A DNA stretch of 35,898 nt from Serratia sp. DD3 (GTDB taxonomy: Bacteria > Pseudomonadota > Gammaproteobacteria > Enterobacterales > Enterobacteriaceae). Under the pieces are notes generated by a model, which saw nothing but the letters and a program-made list of their open reading frames with translations, did not search any database and had not been told where the DNA came from. The stretch lies in the NCBI RefSeq assembly GCF_000496755.2, contig NZ_AYKS02000011.1, positions 1-35,898 on the forward strand, written 5' to 3'. This document shows positions 23,354 to 33,643 of the stretch, in pieces. Every line of letters starts with the position of its first letter. Within the stretch, counting starts at the first letter, position 1. Both the position numbers and the translations under genes were made by a program.

Positions 23354-26161
23354 ATGCAGAACGGCGCAATGAAGGCCTGGCTGGATTCCTCCTATCTAGC
23401 GGGCGCGAACCAGTCGTACATAGAACAGCTCTATGAAGACTTTTTGACCGATCCGAGTTCCGTTGAAGATAGCTGGCGGTCCATTTTTCAACAGCTACCC
23501 ACCGCGGGTGTCAAACCCGACCAGCTCCACTCCCAAACGCGAGATTATTTCCGCCGCCTGGCGAAAGAACCCGCACGTTATAACTCATCAATCAATGACC
23601 CGGAAACAGATGCTAAACAAGTTAAGGTTTTGCAACTGATTAACGCCTTCCGTTTCCGTGGGCATCAGCACGCAAACCTTGATCCACTTGACTTGTGGAA
23701 ACAGGAGCGGGTGCCGGATCTCGAGCCAGCGTATCACAATTTGACCGAGGCCGATTTTCAGGAAACGTTCAATGTGGGTTCTTTTGCTATTGGCAAAGAA
23801 ACCATGAAATTAAGTGATTTGTATGCAGCACTGAAACAGACCTATTGTGGTTCCATCGGTGCTGAATATATGCATATCACCAATACCGAAGAGAAACGCT
23901 GGATTCAGCAGCGCATTGAATCTGTGGCAGGGCTGGCGAGCTTTACCGCAGATGAAAAGCGCCGTTTCCTGAGTGAACTCACTGCCGCTGAAGGGATGGA
24001 GCGTTACCTGGGGGCGAAATTCCCAGGGGCCAAACGTTTTTCGCTGGAAGGGGGTGATGCGCTGGTACCGATGTTGAAAGAAATGATACGTCATGCCGGC
24101 AAAAATGGTACCCGAGAAGTGGTACTGGGGATGGCACACCGCGGCCGTTTGAACGTGCTGATTAACGTGTTGGGCAAAAAACCAGCGGACCTGTTCGATG
24201 AGTTTGCTGGTAAGCATAATGAACACTTAGGCACCGGTGATGTTAAATATCACCAAGGCTTCTCCTCTGATGTCGAAACCGAGGGGGGGATGGTTCACCT
24301 GGCACTGGCGTTTAACCCATCGCATCTGGAAATTGTCAGCCCGGTGATTATGGGCTCGGTACGTGCGCGTCGTGATCGTTTAGATGAGGCACGCAGCAAT
24401 ATGGTGTTGCCAATCTCCATCCATGGTGACGCGGCTATCATCGGCCAAGGGGTAGTGCAGGAAACCCTGAATATGTCGCAGGCTCGTGGCTATGAAGTCG
24501 GCGGCACTGTGCGTATCGTGATCAACAATCAGATTGGTTTTACTACCTCGAACCCGCTAGATGCCCGTTCGACACAATACTGTACCGATATCGCCAAAAT
24601 GGTGCAGGCACCGATATTCCATGTGAATGCTGATGATCCAGAGGCAGTCGCCTTTGTGACCCGTTTGGCGTTGGATTTCCGTAATACCTTCAAGCGTGAC
24701 GTTATGATCGATCTGGTCTGTTATCGCCGTCATGGGCATAACGAAGCGGATGAGCCAAGTGCTACCCAGCCAGTGATGTATCAGAAGATCAAGAAACACC
24801 CAACACCACGTAAAATCTACGCCGATGTTCTGGCGGAAGAGAACATTGCCACCCTGGAAGATGCCACGGAAATGGTCAACCTATACCGTGATGCACTTGA
24901 TCGTGGTGACTGTGTGGTTGAAGAGTGGCGTCCGATGAATCTGCACTCTTTCACCTGGTCGCCCTACCTGAACCATGAATGGGATGCTGATTATCCTAGC
25001 AAGGTCGAGATGAAACGTCTGCAGGAACTGGCACAGCGTATCAGCACAGTACCTGAAGCGATCGAAATGCAGTCACGGGTGGCAAAAATCTACGGTGATC
25101 GTGCCGAGATGGCTGCGGGCAATAAACCATTTGACTGGGGAGCGGCAGAAACCCTGGCTTATGCAACGCTGCTGGATGAGGGTACTCCGATCCGTATTTC
25201 CGGTGAGGATGCCGGTCGTGGAACTTTCTTCCACCGTCATGCTGTGGTCCATAACCAGAAAAATGGCTCTGTTTATATACCGTTGGACAATATTCACAGC
25301 GGACAGGGGGTGTTCAATGTCTGGGACTCCGTTCTGTCTGAAGAGGCTGTTTTAGCATTTGAATATGGTTATGCCACCGCTGAGCCCCGTACGCTGGCTA
25401 TCTGGGAGGCGCAATTTGGTGACTTTGCCAATGGTGCTCAGGTAGTGATCGACCAGTTCATTAGTTCGGGTGAGCAGAAGTGGGGCCGTATGTGTGGTCT
25501 GGTGATGTTGTTGCCTCATGGGTATGAGGGGCAGGGGCCGGAACACTCGTCAGCTCGTCTGGAACGTTACCTGCAACTCTGTGCAGAACAGAATATGCAG
25601 GTCTGCATTCCGTCTACGCCAGCACAGGTTTACCATATGTTACGCCGTCAGGCGCTGCGCAGTATGCGCCGCCCATTGGTGGTCATGTCACCGAAGTCTC
25701 TATTGCGCCATCCATTAGCCATTTCCTCTCTGGATGAACTGGCAAATGGGTCTTTCCAGTTGGCGATTGGCGAAGTCGACGAACTGGCACCGAAAGCCGT
25801 TAAACGTGTGGTGCTCTGTTCGGGTAAGGTTTATTACGACCTACTGGAACAACGCCGCAAGAATGACCAGAAAGATGTTGCGATTGTGCGTATTGAGCAG
25901 TTGTACCCGTTCCCGCACCAAGCGGTGCAAGCGGTGTTGAAGCAATATGCTCATGTGCATGATTTTGTCTGGTGCCAAGAGGAGCCATTGAATCAAGGGG
26001 CATGGTATTGCAGCCAGCATAACTTCCGTGACGTGATTCCGTCCGGGGCTTCGTTACGTTATGCCGGACGCCCAGCCTCTGCTTCTCCGGCCGTAGGTTA
26101 CTTGTCCGTACACCAGCAGCAGCAACAGGCGCTGGTGAATGACGCGCTGAATATTGATTAA
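23354..26161 (+). CDS. sucA: 2-oxoglutarate dehydrogenase E1 component SucA
   Basis: The 935-residue thiamine-diphosphate enzyme decarboxylates 2-oxoglutarate and passes the succinyl group to SucB lipoamide. It opens AMKAWLDSSYLAGANQSYIE, as in E. coli SucA. LGMAHRGRLNVLINVLGK and the cofactor region GDAAIIGQGVVQETLNMSQA with IVINNQIGFTTSN are visible. The C-terminal half has EAQFGDFANGAQVVIDQFIS and LLPHGYEGQGPEHSSARLER. ATG 23354 is chosen by the E. coli-like N-terminus. It is followed 18 nt later by sucB. Confidence 0.98.
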   Translation: MQNGAMKAWLDSSYLAGANQSYIEQLYEDFLTDPSSVEDSWRSIFQQLPTAGVKPDQLHSQTRDYFRRLAKEPARYNSSINDPETDAKQVKVLQLINAFRFRGHQHANLDPLDLWKQERVPDLEPAYHNLTEADFQETFNVGSFAIGKETMKLSDLYAALKQTYCGSIGAEYMHITNTEEKRWIQQRIESVAGLASFTADEKRRFLSELTAAEGMERYLGAKFPGAKRFSLEGGDALVPMLKEMIRHAGKNGTREVVLGMAHRGRLNVLINVLGKKPADLFDEFAGKHNEHLGTGDVKYHQGFSSDVETEGGMVHLALAFNPSHLEIVSPVIMGSVRARRDRLDEARSNMVLPISIHGDAAIIGQGVVQETLNMSQARGYEVGGTVRIVINNQIGFTTSNPLDARSTQYCTDIAKMVQAPIFHVNADDPEAVAFVTRLALDFRNTFKRDVMIDLVCYRRHGHNEADEPSATQPVMYQKIKKHPTPRKIYADVLAEENIATLEDATEMVNLYRDALDRGDCVVEEWRPMNLHSFTWSPYLNHEWDADYPSKVEMKRLQELAQRISTVPEAIEMQSRVAKIYGDRAEMAAGNKPFDWGAAETLAYATLLDEGTPIRISGEDAGRGTFFHRHAVVHNQKNGSVYIPLDNIHSGQGVFNVWDSVLSEEAVLAFEYGYATAEPRTLAIWEAQFGDFANGAQVVIDQFISSGEQKWGRMCGLVMLLPHGYEGQGPEHSSARLERYLQLCAEQNMQVCIPSTPAQVYHMLRRQALRSMRRPLVVMSPKSLLRHPLAISSLDELANGSFQLAIGEVDELAPKAVKRVVLCSGKVYYDLLEQRRKNDQKDVAIVRIEQLYPFPHQAVQAVLKQYAHVHDFVWCQEEPLNQGAWYCSQHNFRDVIPSGASLRYAGRPASASPAVGYLSVHQQQQQALVNDALNID

Positions 26162-26179
26162 AAAATTAAAGGAAAGCTA

Positions 26180-27397
26180 ATGAGTAGCGTAGATATTCTG
26201 GTTCCTGACCTGCCTGAATCGGTTGCCGATGCCACGGTGGCCACTTGGCATAAAAAACCAGGTGATAAAGTCAACCGTGATGATGTGTTGGTTGAAATCG
26301 AAACAGACAAAGTGGTGTTGGAAGTTCCTGCCAGTGAAGCGGGCATCCTTGATGTATTACTGGAGGATGAAGGGGCGACAGTGACCTCACGCCAGATTCT
26401 TGGCCGTATCCGTTTGGGTGATAGTTCCGGTATGCCGACTGAAGAGAAGAGTCAGAGCGTGCAACCTACCCCGGCACAACGCGCCACTGCCAGCCTGAAT
26501 GACGAGAGCAATGAGGCACTGAGCCCGGCGATTCGCCGCCTGATTGCGGCCAATGACCTTGACGCAGCCGCGATTAAAGGCAGTGGGGTTGGGGGGCGAA
26601 TCACCCGTGAAGATGTGGAAGCTCACCTGGCAACTCAGCAAAAAAGTGCGGCAGAGCCTGTTGCTCCAGTGGTAGCCCCGCAACCTGTGCTGACTGGGCG
26701 CAGTGAAAAGCGTGTACCAATGACTCGTCTGCGTAAACGTGTAGCAGAACGTTTGCTGGAGGCGAAGAACAGCACCGCAATGCTGACTACCTTTAACGAA
26801 ATCAACATGCAGCCGATTATGGATCTGCGTACCCAGTACGGTGAAGCCTTTGAAAAACGTCATGGGGTTCGTCTGGGTTTCATGTCCTTCTACATTAAAG
26901 CGGTGGTTGAAGCGTTGAAACGCTTCCCGGAAGTCAACGCTTCAATTGATGGTAGTGATGTGATTTATCACAACTACTTTGATGTCAGTATCGCGGTATC
27001 GACACCTCGTGGTTTGGTTACCCCTGTGCTGCGTGATGTCGATACGCTGAGCATGGCGGACATCGAGAAGAAAATTAAAGAACTGGCGATTAAAGGCCGT
27101 GATGGCAAGTTGACAGTGGAAGAGCTCACCGGAGGTAATTTCACTATTACCAATGGCGGGGTATTCGGTTCATTGATGTCCACTCCGATCATCAACCCAC
27201 CACAAAGTGCCATTCTTGGAATGCATGCCATCAAAGATCGTCCAATGGCGGTTAATGGTCAGGTCGTGATCCTACCGATGATGTATCTGGCGCTTTCCTA
27301 TGACCATCGCCTGATTGATGGAAGAGAGTCTGTGGGCTTCCTGGTGGCGGTAAAAGAGATGTTGGAAGATCCGGCCCGTCTGTTGCTGGACGTTTAA
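26180..27397 (+). CDS. sucB: 2-oxoglutarate dehydrogenase E2 (dihydrolipoyl succinyltransferase) SucB
   Basis: The 405-residue E2 core has three parts. The lipoyl domain (residues 1-77) has the lipoyl Lys44 in [13 protein letters not shown]. The peripheral-subunit-binding domain is [20 protein letters not shown] then [11 protein letters not shown]. The catalytic domain ends in [20 protein letters not shown], with the HxxxD active site. It transfers succinyl from lipoamide to CoA. Length equals E. coli SucB. AAGGAAAG precedes ATG 26180. It is followed by a 222-bp gap before sucC. Confidence 0.98.
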   Translation: MSSVDILVPDLPESVADATVATWHKKPGDKVNRDDVLVEIETDKVVLEVPASEAGILDVLLEDEGATVTSRQILGRIRLGDSSGMPTEEKSQSVQPTPAQRATASLNDESNEALSPAIRRLIAANDLDAAAIKGSGVGGRITREDVEAHLATQQKSAAEPVAPVVAPQPVLTGRSEKRVPMTRLRKRVAERLLEAKNSTAMLTTFNEINMQPIMDLRTQYGEAFEKRHGVRLGFMSFYIKAVVEALKRFPEVNASIDGSDVIYHNYFDVSIAVSTPRGLVTPVLRDVDTLSMADIEKKIKELAIKGRDGKLTVEELTGGNFTITNGGVFGSLMSTPIINPPQSAILGMHAIKDRPMAVNGQVVILPMMYLALSYDHRLIDGRESVGFLVAVKEMLEDPARLLLDV

Positions 27398-27486
27398 TCC
27401 CTCGACGTAAACGGATTTACATTGCCGCAGAAGGTGATGTAGCAAGGCTCAAGGATGAGCTGTCGTGGAGAAATTAATGTCTCAGC

Positions 27487-27510
27487 AGTTCAAATGGCGA
27501 CGGGTATCTA
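27487..27510 (+). repeat. Dispersed intergenic repeat copy between sucB and sucC
   Basis: AGTTCAAATGGCGACGGGTA followed by TCTA belongs to the same family as the 8295 and 7327 copies. The rest of the 27398-27619 gap holds a small perfect hairpin GTAAA-CGGAT-TTAC-type sequence (about 27409-27421) and no gene. Confidence 0.4.
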
Positions 27511-27619
27511 TGGGAGAAGGAGACTGATCCCAAACTCTGTGCTACGTGGCCGATAGATCATGCGGGCTTCCGCGAAAGTGACTCGGCTGAAATTTTCAGA
27601 TCTGAATGGATAGAACATC

Positions 27620-28786
27620 ATGAATTTACACGAATATCAGGCAAAACAGCTATTTGCTCGGTATGGCATGTCAGTACCAACCGGTTATGCCTGTAATACA
27701 CCGCGTGAAGCAGAAGAAGCCGCCTCTAAAATTGGCTCCGGTCCGTGGGTTGTGAAATGTCAGGTTCATGCTGGTGGCCGTGGTAAAGCAGGTGGCGTTA
27801 AACTGGTTAGCAAAAAGGAAGAGATCCGCGCGTTTGCTGAAGCTTGGTTAGGCAAACGTTTGGTGACTTATCAGACAGATGCGCTGGGGCAACCGGTGCA
27901 CCAGATCCTGGTAGAAACCGCCACTGATATTGATAAAGAACTCTATTTAGGTGCGGTCATTGATCGTGCAAGTCGCCGTATCGTGTTTATGGCTTCCACC
28001 GAAGGTGGTGTTGAGATCGAGAAAGTGGCGGAAGAAACGCCAGAACTGATCCACAAAACCATCATTGACCCACTGGCTGGCCCGCAGCCATATCAAGGCC
28101 GTGAGCTGGCATTCAAACTGGGTTTGAGTGGCAAGCAGGTCGGTCAATTCAGCAAGATCTTTATGGGATTGGCGACGTTGTTCCTGGAGCGTGACCTGGC
28201 GATGGTGGAGATTAACCCGCTGGTGATCACCAAACAGGGTGACCTGGTGTGCCTGGATGGCAAACTGGGGGCGGATGGCAATGCGTTGTTCCGCCAACCT
28301 GAGCTACGTGAAATGCGTGATCTTTCCCAAGAAGATGAGCGTGAATCCCGCGCTGCCCAATGGGAGCTGAATTATGTTGCTCTTGATGGCAACATCGGTT
28401 GCATGGTGAATGGTGCCGGTCTGGCGATGGGGACCATGGACATTGTGAAGTTACACGGTGGCGAACCCGCTAACTTCCTTGATGTGGGTGGTGGAGCAAC
28501 CAAAGAGCGTGTGACTGAAGCGTTTAAAATCATCCTCTCTGATGAGAAGGTGAAAGCGGTTTTCGTGAACATTTTCGGCGGTATCGTGCGTTGTGATCTG
28601 ATTGCTGAAGGCATCATTGGTGCGGTAGCGGAAGTGGGTGTTAATGTCCCGGTGGTGGTCCGTCTGGAAGGGAACAACGCAGAGCTCGGTGCCAAGAAAT
28701 TGGCAGACAGTGGGCTGAATATCATTGCTGCAACTAGCCTGAGTGATGCGGCTTCGCAAGTTGTTGCTGCCGTGGAGGGGAAATAA
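27620..28786 (+). CDS. sucC: Succinyl-CoA synthetase beta subunit SucC
   Basis: The 388-residue ATP-grasp subunit makes ATP (or GTP) while converting succinyl-CoA to succinate. [20 protein letters not shown] and [18 protein letters not shown] are the nucleotide-binding start. [20 protein letters not shown] follows, and [16 protein letters not shown] and [10 protein letters not shown] lie near the end. Length equals E. coli SucC. It begins after the sucB-sucC gap and ends 2 nt before sucD, so the pair is coupled. Confidence 0.98.
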   Translation: MNLHEYQAKQLFARYGMSVPTGYACNTPREAEEAASKIGSGPWVVKCQVHAGGRGKAGGVKLVSKKEEIRAFAEAWLGKRLVTYQTDALGQPVHQILVETATDIDKELYLGAVIDRASRRIVFMASTEGGVEIEKVAEETPELIHKTIIDPLAGPQPYQGRELAFKLGLSGKQVGQFSKIFMGLATLFLERDLAMVEINPLVITKQGDLVCLDGKLGADGNALFRQPELREMRDLSQEDERESRAAQWELNYVALDGNIGCMVNGAGLAMGTMDIVKLHGGEPANFLDVGGGATKERVTEAFKIILSDEKVKAVFVNIFGGIVRCDLIAEGIIGAVAEVGVNVPVVVRLEGNNAELGAKKLADSGLNIIAATSLSDAASQVVAAVEGK

Positions 28787-28788
28787 TA

Positions 28789-29661
28789 ATGTCCATTTTG
28801 ATCGATAAAAACACCAAAGTCATTTGCCAGGGTTTCACGGGTAGCCAAGGGACCTTCCATTCAGAGCAAGCTATTGCTTATGGCACCAAAATGGTCGGTG
28901 GGGTGACACCGGGTAAAGGGGGAACTCAGCACCTTGGTTTGCCCGTATTCAACACCGTACGTGAAGCTGTGGCAGCCACTGGCGCGACGGCATCGGTAAT
29001 TTATGTTCCTGCACCATTTTGTAAAGACTCGATTCTTGAAGCGATTGATGCTGGCATCAAATTGATTATCACTATCACAGAAGGTATCCCAACCCTGGAT
29101 ATGTTGACGGTGAAAGTGAAGCTTGATGAAGCGGGTGTCAGGATGATCGGCCCTAACTGTCCTGGGGTGATCACACCAGGGGAGTGCAAGATTGGTATTA
29201 TGCCTGGCCATATACACCTACCTGGCAAAGTGGGGATTGTTTCCCGTTCCGGTACGCTGACTTATGAGGCGGTAAAACAGACCACTGATGCAGGCCTCGG
29301 TCAGTCTACTTGTGTCGGCATCGGTGGTGATCCGATTCCGGGATCTAATTTCATCGATATCCTGAAAATGTTTGAGCAAGATCCGCAAACAGAAGCGATA
29401 GTGATGATCGGTGAGATTGGTGGTAGTGCGGAAGAAGATGCTGCAGCTTATATCAAAGCGCATGTAACCAAGCCGGTTGTTGGTTACATTGCTGGTGTTA
29501 CTGCGCCTAAAGGTAAGCGTATGGGCCATGCGGGTGCAATTATTGCCGGTGGCAAAGGGACTGCTGATGAGAAATTCGCTGCTCTAGAGGCCGCAGGGGT
29601 GAAAACAGTACGCAGCCTGGCTGATATTGGTGATGCAGTGAAAGCGGTGCTAATGCGTTGA
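28789..29661 (+). CDS. sucD: Succinyl-CoA synthetase alpha subunit SucD
   Basis: The 290-residue subunit binds CoA ([20 protein letters not shown]) and carries the phosphohistidine in [39 protein letters not shown] and [15 protein letters not shown] are conserved family stretches. With SucC it forms the alpha2beta2 enzyme. It is the last gene of sdhCDAB-sucABCD and is followed by a strong intrinsic terminator. Confidence 0.98.
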   Translation: MSILIDKNTKVICQGFTGSQGTFHSEQAIAYGTKMVGGVTPGKGGTQHLGLPVFNTVREAVAATGATASVIYVPAPFCKDSILEAIDAGIKLIITITEGIPTLDMLTVKVKLDEAGVRMIGPNCPGVITPGECKIGIMPGHIHLPGKVGIVSRSGTLTYEAVKQTTDAGLGQSTCVGIGGDPIPGSNFIDILKMFEQDPQTEAIVMIGEIGGSAEEDAAAYIKAHVTKPVVGYIAGVTAPKGKRMGHAGAIIAGGKGTADEKFAALEAAGVKTVRSLADIGDAVKAVLMR

Positions 29662-29754
29662 TCGGATGACAATATTCCGTTTGATTTATGTGACAGCGCA
29701 AGCATTAGCCACTCACCTTGGCTGCTTCAATCATGACGGATAAATTTTCTGACT

Positions 29755-29780
29755 GGCCACCCATTGAGGTGGCCTTTTTT
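29755..29780 (+). terminator. Intrinsic terminator of the sdh-suc operon
   Basis: GGCCACC (29755-29761) pairs with GGTGGCC (29768-29774) across a 6-nt loop, followed by TTTTTT (29775-29780). The 119-nt untranslated tail from the sucD stop to this point is where the Hfq-bound small RNA SdhX/RybD is made in E. coli; a counterpart here is possible but unverified. Confidence 0.85.
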
Positions 29781-30038
29781 AACGATGCATGTATCTTAAT
29801 AGGAATTATTATTACTGACAGTTTGGATATGGGCCGTATGCAGAAACTGTGAAGTATAAGCAGACGTGAATAATGACGTGTATTACTTAATTGAAAGTAC
29901 AATAAAATGTATTTTCATTCACATCAAATTAACAATGATATATCAATAAAGAACAATTAACGCATTGATTTACTGTCTGTAGTGCGGGTTCTATTAATTA
30001 GGTAATTAATCTGGTAATCATATTCAGAATGGCTTAAA

Positions 30039-30052
30039 TTGTTTTAGATCAA
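30039..30052. promoter_or_regulatory. FNR-like site upstream of cydA
   Basis: TTGTT-TTAG-ATCAA matches the FNR consensus TTGAT-N4-ATCAA at 9 of 10 positions. FNR control of cydAB is known in E. coli. The distance to the actual start of transcription is not known here. Confidence 0.5.
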
Positions 30053-30084
30053 AATAAACCCAGCGCTCGCTTTGGACTGGTTTT

Positions 30085-30115
30085 TGACCTGTCACCAAAA
30101 CTCTAACACAGGTCA
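30085..30115. promoter_or_regulatory. Inverted repeat in the cydA upstream region
   Basis: TGACCTGT (30085-30092) and ACAGGTCA (30108-30115) are perfect 8-bp arms 15 nt apart. This could be an operator for a dimeric regulator or an RNA hairpin; no regulator is recognised. Confidence 0.4.
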
Positions 30116-30391
30116 CGTAAAAACCTATTTATTGTGTGTGCTTTGACGAGTATCATGCCATTGTGTAATTAGGAATGGTTGATCTTGTTGCATTTGTTAC
30201 CTACTGTTGGTTTTCATTGCTGTGTTTTTGCTCGCCTTTATGGGGGTAACAATCCAGGAGTGAAAACGGCAAGGTTGAATAAAACTTGTTGTGTTTAAAG
30301 GCATTCACTGCGAAGTATTATCGGCTATTCTTGATTAAGTCATACCGATAACCGCAAATTGTAGTCTTCCTGCGAGGAGCAAGGAGTCAAG

Positions 30392-31960
30392 ATGTTTGAT
30401 ATTGTCGAACTGTCGCGCTTACAGTTTGCTTTAACGGCGATGTACCACTTCCTATTTGTCCCATTAACGCTGGGGATGGCGTTTTTGCTGGCAATTATGG
30501 AAACGGTATATGTGCTGTCAGGCAAACAAATCTATAAAGATATGACCAAATTCTGGGGCAAGTTGTTCGCAATCAACTTTGCTCTGGGTGTGGCCACCGG
30601 TTTGACTATGGAGTTCCAGTTCGGGACTAACTGGTCATACTTTTCACACTACGTCGGTGATATCTTCGGAGCCCCACTTGCTATTGAGGGGCTGATGGCG
30701 TTCTTCCTGGAGTCAACGCTGGTTGGGCTCTTCTTCTTTGGTTGGGATCGTCTCAGCAAGATACAGCACATGACGGTAACCTGGTTGGTAGCCCTAGGCT
30801 CTAACCTGTCTGCGTTGTGGATCCTGGTGGCTAACGGTTGGATGCAGAACCCGATTGCTTCTGAATTCAACTTTGAAACCATGCGAATGGAGATGCTGAG
30901 CTTCTCCGAACTGGTGCTTAACCCGGTTGCACAGGTAAAATTTGTCCATACTGTCGCGGCAGGTTATACCACCGGTGCGATGTTTATCCTGGGTGTCAGC
31001 TCTTACTATCTGCTGAAAGGGCGTGATATTGCTTTTGCCAAGCGTTCTTTTGCTATTGCTGCCAGCTTCGGTATGGCCGCGATCCTGTCTGTTATCGTAC
31101 TGGGTGACGAATCTGGTTACGAAATGGGGGATGTGCAAAGAACCAAACTGGCTGCTATTGAAGCTGAATGGGAAACGCAACCCGCACCTGCGGCATTTAC
31201 TCTGTTCGGTATTCCGAATCAAGAGAAGATGGAGAACTCGTTCACTGTTCAGATTCCATGGATGCTTGGCCTGATTGCTACCCGCTCTATTGATACCCCG
31301 GTTATCGGCCTGAAGGATTTGATGGTTGAACATCAGGTACGTATCCGCAACGGTATGAAGGCTTATCAGTTGTTGGAAGAGCTGCGTGGTGGCAATACCG
31401 ACCCTGCTGTTCGTGACGCTTTCAATGAGAAGAAACAGGATCTGGGCTACGGTATGCTGCTTAAGCGTTATACCGATAATGTGGCTGACGCCACGGAAGC
31501 ACAGATTCAGAAAGCGACTCAAGACTCTATTCCACGTGTAGCCCCATTATACTTCTCCTTCCGTATCATGGTGGCCTGTGGCGTAATCATGCTGTTTATC
31601 ATTGGTATGTCTTTCTTGAGCGTGTTGCGTAACCGTATTGGCGAGAAGAAATGGCTACTTCGTGCGGCGCTGTTCGGGATTCCATTACCTTGGATCGCCT
31701 CAGAAGCCGGTTGGTTTGTGGCAGAGTATGGTCGCCAACCATGGGCAATAGGTGAAGTGCTGCCTACTGCACTGGCTACTTCTTCCTTGAGTACGGGTGA
31801 CGTCCTGTTCTCGATGGTGCTGATTTGTGGCTTGTATACCCTGTTCCTGGTGGCTGAAATGTACCTGATGTTCAAATATTCGCGTCTGGGTCCAAGCAGC
31901 TTGAAAACTGGCCGCTATCACTTTGAACAACCGACTGCTGCCATGCAGGAAGCGCACTAA
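30392..31960 (+). CDS. cydA: Cytochrome bd-I ubiquinol oxidase subunit I CydA
   Basis: The 522-residue multi-pass inner-membrane subunit oxidises ubiquinol and reduces oxygen to water at low oxygen tension. It begins [20 protein letters not shown], where His19 is the known heme ligand. [40 protein letters not shown] (start of the quinol Q-loop) and [16 protein letters not shown] are characteristic. Length equals E. coli CydA. AGGAG precedes ATG 30392. cydB follows after 15 nt. Confidence 0.98.
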   Translation: MFDIVELSRLQFALTAMYHFLFVPLTLGMAFLLAIMETVYVLSGKQIYKDMTKFWGKLFAINFALGVATGLTMEFQFGTNWSYFSHYVGDIFGAPLAIEGLMAFFLESTLVGLFFFGWDRLSKIQHMTVTWLVALGSNLSALWILVANGWMQNPIASEFNFETMRMEMLSFSELVLNPVAQVKFVHTVAAGYTTGAMFILGVSSYYLLKGRDIAFAKRSFAIAASFGMAAILSVIVLGDESGYEMGDVQRTKLAAIEAEWETQPAPAAFTLFGIPNQEKMENSFTVQIPWMLGLIATRSIDTPVIGLKDLMVEHQVRIRNGMKAYQLLEELRGGNTDPAVRDAFNEKKQDLGYGMLLKRYTDNVADATEAQIQKATQDSIPRVAPLYFSFRIMVACGVIMLFIIGMSFLSVLRNRIGEKKWLLRAALFGIPLPWIASEAGWFVAEYGRQPWAIGEVLPTALATSSLSTGDVLFSMVLICGLYTLFLVAEMYLMFKYSRLGPSSLKTGRYHFEQPTAAMQEAH

Positions 31961-31975
31961 ACAGGAGTCCAAGAT

Positions 31976-33115
31976 ATGTTTGACTATGAAGTATTGCGAT
32001 TTATCTGGTGGATCCTGGTTGGCGTATTGCTGATCGGTTTTGCCGTCACCGATGGTTTCGATATGGGTGTCGGCATACTGGTGCGCATTATCGGTAAAAC
32101 GGATAATGAGCGTCGGATAATGATCAACGCCATTGCCCCACACTGGGATGGTAACCAGGTATGGTTGATTACCGCCGGTGGTGCATTATTTGCTGCCTGG
32201 CCAATGGTATACGCTGCTGCGTTCTCTGGTTTCTATATTGCGATGATTCTGGTGTTGGCTGCGTTGTTTTTCCGCCCTATTGGTTTTGATTACCGTTCTA
32301 AGTTGGAAAACAACAGCTGGCGTAATATGTGGGACTGGGGCATCTTTGCGGGTAGTTTTGTGCCTGCAGTGGTATTTGGTGTGGCATTTGGCAACCTGTT
32401 GCAAGGGGTGCCGTTCCATATCGACACGACTGCGCGCCTGTTCTATACCGGCAGCTTCTTCGGATTATTGAATCCGTTTGCTCTATTGGCCGGTATTGTC
32501 AGCCTGACCATGCTGGTCACTCAGGGGGCAACTTACCTGCAAATGCGTACTACGGCGGAAGTTTACCTGCGTTCACGCGCAGCAGCGCAGATTTCTGCGT
32601 TGGTGATGGGGGTATGTTTCCTGCTGGCCGGTGTTTGGTTGGTGTACGGTATTGATGGTTTTGTAGTGACTTCAGCACTGGATACGGCAGCGCAGTCCAA
32701 CCCATTGCGCAAAGAGGTTGCTCATCAAGCGGGTGCCTGGTTGATTAACTACAACAAGTATCCGATCCTGTGGGCTCTGCCAGCACTCGGGGTGATTTTG
32801 CCACTGTTGACTATCCTGTTCTCTCGCTTCGGGAAAGGTGCAATGGCATTTGTGACCTCGTCATTGACCTGTGCTTGTGTGATCCTGACGGCGGGTGTCA
32901 CCATGTTCCCGTTTGTTATGCCATCAAGCACTGTGCCTAATGTCAGTCTGACGATGTGGGATGCCACCTCCAGCCTGTTCACGCTGCAAGTGATGACTGT
33001 TGTGGCGATTATCTTCGTGCCTATCGTTCTGGCGTACACCATCTGGTCGTACTACAAAATGTTTGGTCGCTTGGATAAGAATTTTATTGAAAACAACAAG
33101 CATTCACTGTACTAA
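31976..33115 (+). CDS. cydB: Cytochrome bd-I ubiquinol oxidase subunit II CydB
   Basis: The 379-residue membrane subunit starts MFDYEVLRFIWWILVGVLLI and has GFAVTDGFDMGVGILVRIIG, the conserved family opening, with Asp residues linked to proton entry. NAIAPHWDGNQVWLITAGGA follows. It pairs with CydA as structural half of the oxidase. Length equals E. coli CydB. ATG follows CAGGAG. cydX starts 17 nt after the stop. Confidence 0.98.
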   Translation: MFDYEVLRFIWWILVGVLLIGFAVTDGFDMGVGILVRIIGKTDNERRIMINAIAPHWDGNQVWLITAGGALFAAWPMVYAAAFSGFYIAMILVLAALFFRPIGFDYRSKLENNSWRNMWDWGIFAGSFVPAVVFGVAFGNLLQGVPFHIDTTARLFYTGSFFGLLNPFALLAGIVSLTMLVTQGATYLQMRTTAEVYLRSRAAAQISALVMGVCFLLAGVWLVYGIDGFVVTSALDTAAQSNPLRKEVAHQAGAWLINYNKYPILWALPALGVILPLLTILFSRFGKGAMAFVTSSLTCACVILTAGVTMFPFVMPSSTVPNVSLTMWDATSSLFTLQVMTVVAIIFVPIVLAYTIWSYYKMFGRLDKNFIENNKHSLY

Positions 33116-33132
33116 GCAAAAGGAGCTAAACC

Positions 33133-33246
33133 ATGTGGTATTTTGCCTGGATCCTCGGAACGCTTCTTGCTTGTTCCTTCGGTATTATTACAGCTCTGGC
33201 GCTTGAGCACATTGAAGATTCAAAAGCACAGCAAGACAATAAGTGA
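33133..33246 (+). CDS. cydX: Cytochrome bd-I accessory subunit CydX
   Basis: The 37-residue peptide MWYFAWILGTLLACSFGIIT, continuing ALALEHIEDSKAQQDNK, is almost identical to E. coli CydX. It has a single membrane helix that packs against CydA and is needed for stable, active oxidase. AGGAG (33121-33125) lies 7 nt before the ATG. Its TGA overlaps the ybgE ATG as TGATG. Confidence 0.97.
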   Translation: MWYFAWILGTLLACSFGIITALALEHIEDSKAQQDNK

Positions 33247-33542
33247 TGAGTTCAGCATTGATAGATAAGCTGTATGCTATCGCAGACAAGGGCCCGTTAA
33301 GGGCCCTTTCACTGGTGTTGGCGTTGATTTTGGCTGGGTGTATTTTTTGGGATCCCACACTTTTTGCCGCACGCACCAGTTCATTGGCGATTTGGCAAGG
33401 TCTGTTGCTGATGTGGGCTGTGTGTGCCGGTCTGGTTCACGGTGTTGGGTTCCGCCCCCATACGCTGTTTTGGCGTGCCTTTTTTGCGCCATTACCAGCA
33501 ATAATCATCCTAGTGGCAGCATTACTTTACGTTTCTTTATAA
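33246..33542 (+). CDS. ybgE: Cyd operon membrane protein YbgE
   Basis: The 98-residue protein has about three membrane segments: LSLVLALILAGCIFW, LAIWQGLLLMWAVCAGLVHG and LPAIIILVAALLYVSL. VHGVGFRPHTLFWRAFFAPL is the conserved family motif. It is co-transcribed with cydABX across Enterobacterales; its role is unclear. ATG 33246 (TGATG with the cydX stop) is preferred over GTG 33243. It is probably the last gene of the cyd operon, followed by a structured region. Confidence 0.93.
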   Translation: MSSALIDKLYAIADKGPLRALSLVLALILAGCIFWDPTLFAARTSSLAIWQGLLLMWAVCAGLVHGVGFRPHTLFWRAFFAPLPAIIILVAALLYVSL

Positions 33543-33548
33543 ATAGCT

Positions 33549-33602
33549 GGCCCAAGCATGGTGTAAGCCCCTTTGACGGGCTAAGTCTCTATGCCATGGG
33601 CC
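33549..33602. other. Hairpin region between ybgE and ybgC
   Basis: GGCCCA (33549-33554) pairs with TGGGCC (33597-33602), and inside AGCCC (33566-33570) with GGGCT (33578-33582). No U-run follows. It may end cyd transcription weakly or mark a processing site before the tol operon. Confidence 0.4.
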
Positions 33603-33643
33603 GTATTTACCCATAATTATTTCCATTCTCCCCGAGTAACCCA

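Larger units (their letters stand above)
29781..30391. other. cydA upstream regulatory region
   Basis: The 611 bp hold no gene. The first 250 bp are A/T-rich, with GGTAAT repeats at 30001-30006 and 30013-30018 of the kind bound by ArcA (12-bp spacing rather than the usual 11, so uncertain). An FNR-like site (30039-30052), an inverted repeat (30085-30115) and a leader hairpin TTATCGG/CCGATAA (30318-30324, 30345-30351) follow. Oxygen-responsive control by ArcA and FNR is established for cydA in E. coli. Confidence 0.65.

Noticed and set aside
29705..29902. Minus-strand frame of 65 codons after sucD
   Set aside because: It crosses the sucD terminator, lacks a ribosome site and resembles nothing known.
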